From positions 1-39,049 of the forward strand of contig CAZDDI010000040.1 of assembly GCA_964504195.1 (NCBI GenBank): DNA of 39,049 nucleotides, given 5' to 3'. The stretch's first letter is position 1. Each line of letters begins with the position of its first letter. Below, in pieces: positions 38,899 to 39,049 of the stretch. Below the pieces are notes generated by a model. That model was not told where the DNA came from. It ran no database searches and saw only the letters and a program-made list of their open reading frames with translations. Position numbers and translations under genes: made by a program. The DNA comes from CAZDDI01 sp964504195 (GTDB lineage: Bacteria; Chloroflexota; Anaerolineae; B4-G1; SLSP01).

Positions 38899-39049
38899 TA
38901 TGAATTTTAAGAAATTAATCCGTAAATAAGGTTTTATGTGAAATCTGTCACTATAAAAATAAAATGATACCCCCTATCCCCCTGCCCCCCTTCCCCCCGC
39001 AAGCGGGGGAAAGGGGGGATTTTTTTGTGGTTTTTTTGGGCGGCGGCTT
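38899..39049 (+). mobile_element. GC-hairpin MITE-like repeat, copy C (cut by window end)
   Basis: Starts TATGAATTTTAAGAAATT, with AAATAAGGTTTTATGTG and ATAAAATGATACCCCC following as in copies A and B, then a C-run/G-run hairpin with tip CCCGCAAGCGGG and a T-rich segment leading into GGGCGGCGGCTT, as in copy A. The right end lies outside the window. Confidence 0.7.

Overview
The window looks like chromosomal DNA of a Chloroflexota bacterium, most likely near Anaerolineae. This rests on gene content and style, not on a database match: a DUF2089 / GNAT / SHOCT-like cluster, a DUF4037 protein, a secreted protein with a TPTPTP linker, coenzyme F420 genes in a bacterium, a B12-dependent ribonucleotide reductase with inteins, strong Shine-Dalgarno sites and TTGACA/TATAAT promoters. 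No rRNA, tRNA or CRISPR array was found.

Region 1 (1-8761, all minus strand) is a type I-E CRISPR-Cas operon read right to left: a small winged-helix regulator, then a 1220-residue protein joining an HTH-WYL regulator to a complete Cas3, then cse1, cse2, cas7e, cas5e and cas6e. The genes overlap or nearly touch, except for a 79-bp gap with two tandem hairpins in front of cas7e. Adaptation genes (cas1, cas2) and an array are not seen. Only 89 bases lie beyond cas6e, and they are microsatellite-like.

Region 2 (8762-11780) holds repeats and a two-gene minus-strand unit (DUF2804 protein plus a small unknown protein). The unit lies between two inverted copies of an element with 18-bp terminal inverted repeats. 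The right-hand copy is split by a second, GC-hairpin repeat that recurs at 20953-21121 and 38899-39049.

Region 3 (11675-18039) carries nrdR and nrdJ on the plus strand and convergent greA. NrdJ (1664 codons) contains two LAGLIDADG inteins. The second sits directly before the catalytic cysteine, and about 849 residues remain after splicing.

Region 4 (18186-24346, plus strand) is a redox cluster: a small unknown protein, an MBL-fold hydrolase, F420-dependent NADP reductase (NpdG), F420-0:glutamate ligase (CofE), a luciferase-like (LLM) oxidoreductase, a RHH/PIN toxin-antitoxin pair and a dihydroorotate-dehydrogenase-like protein with two 4Fe-4S motifs.

Region 5 (24380-33061) contains PPK2, an overlapping ASKHA-kinase/amidinohydrolase pair behind an apparently leaderless promoter, a DUF4037 nucleotidyltransferase, manA, and a minus-strand operon of PpiC lipoprotein, secreted TP-linker protein and rsmI.

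Region 6 (33062-39049) has a divergent intergenic region with a perfect consensus promoter driving DUF2089 zinc-ribbon/HTH, GNAT and SHOCT-like genes. It is followed by a minus-strand PIN-TRAM / cysS / rlmB operon, and the window ends inside a repeat.
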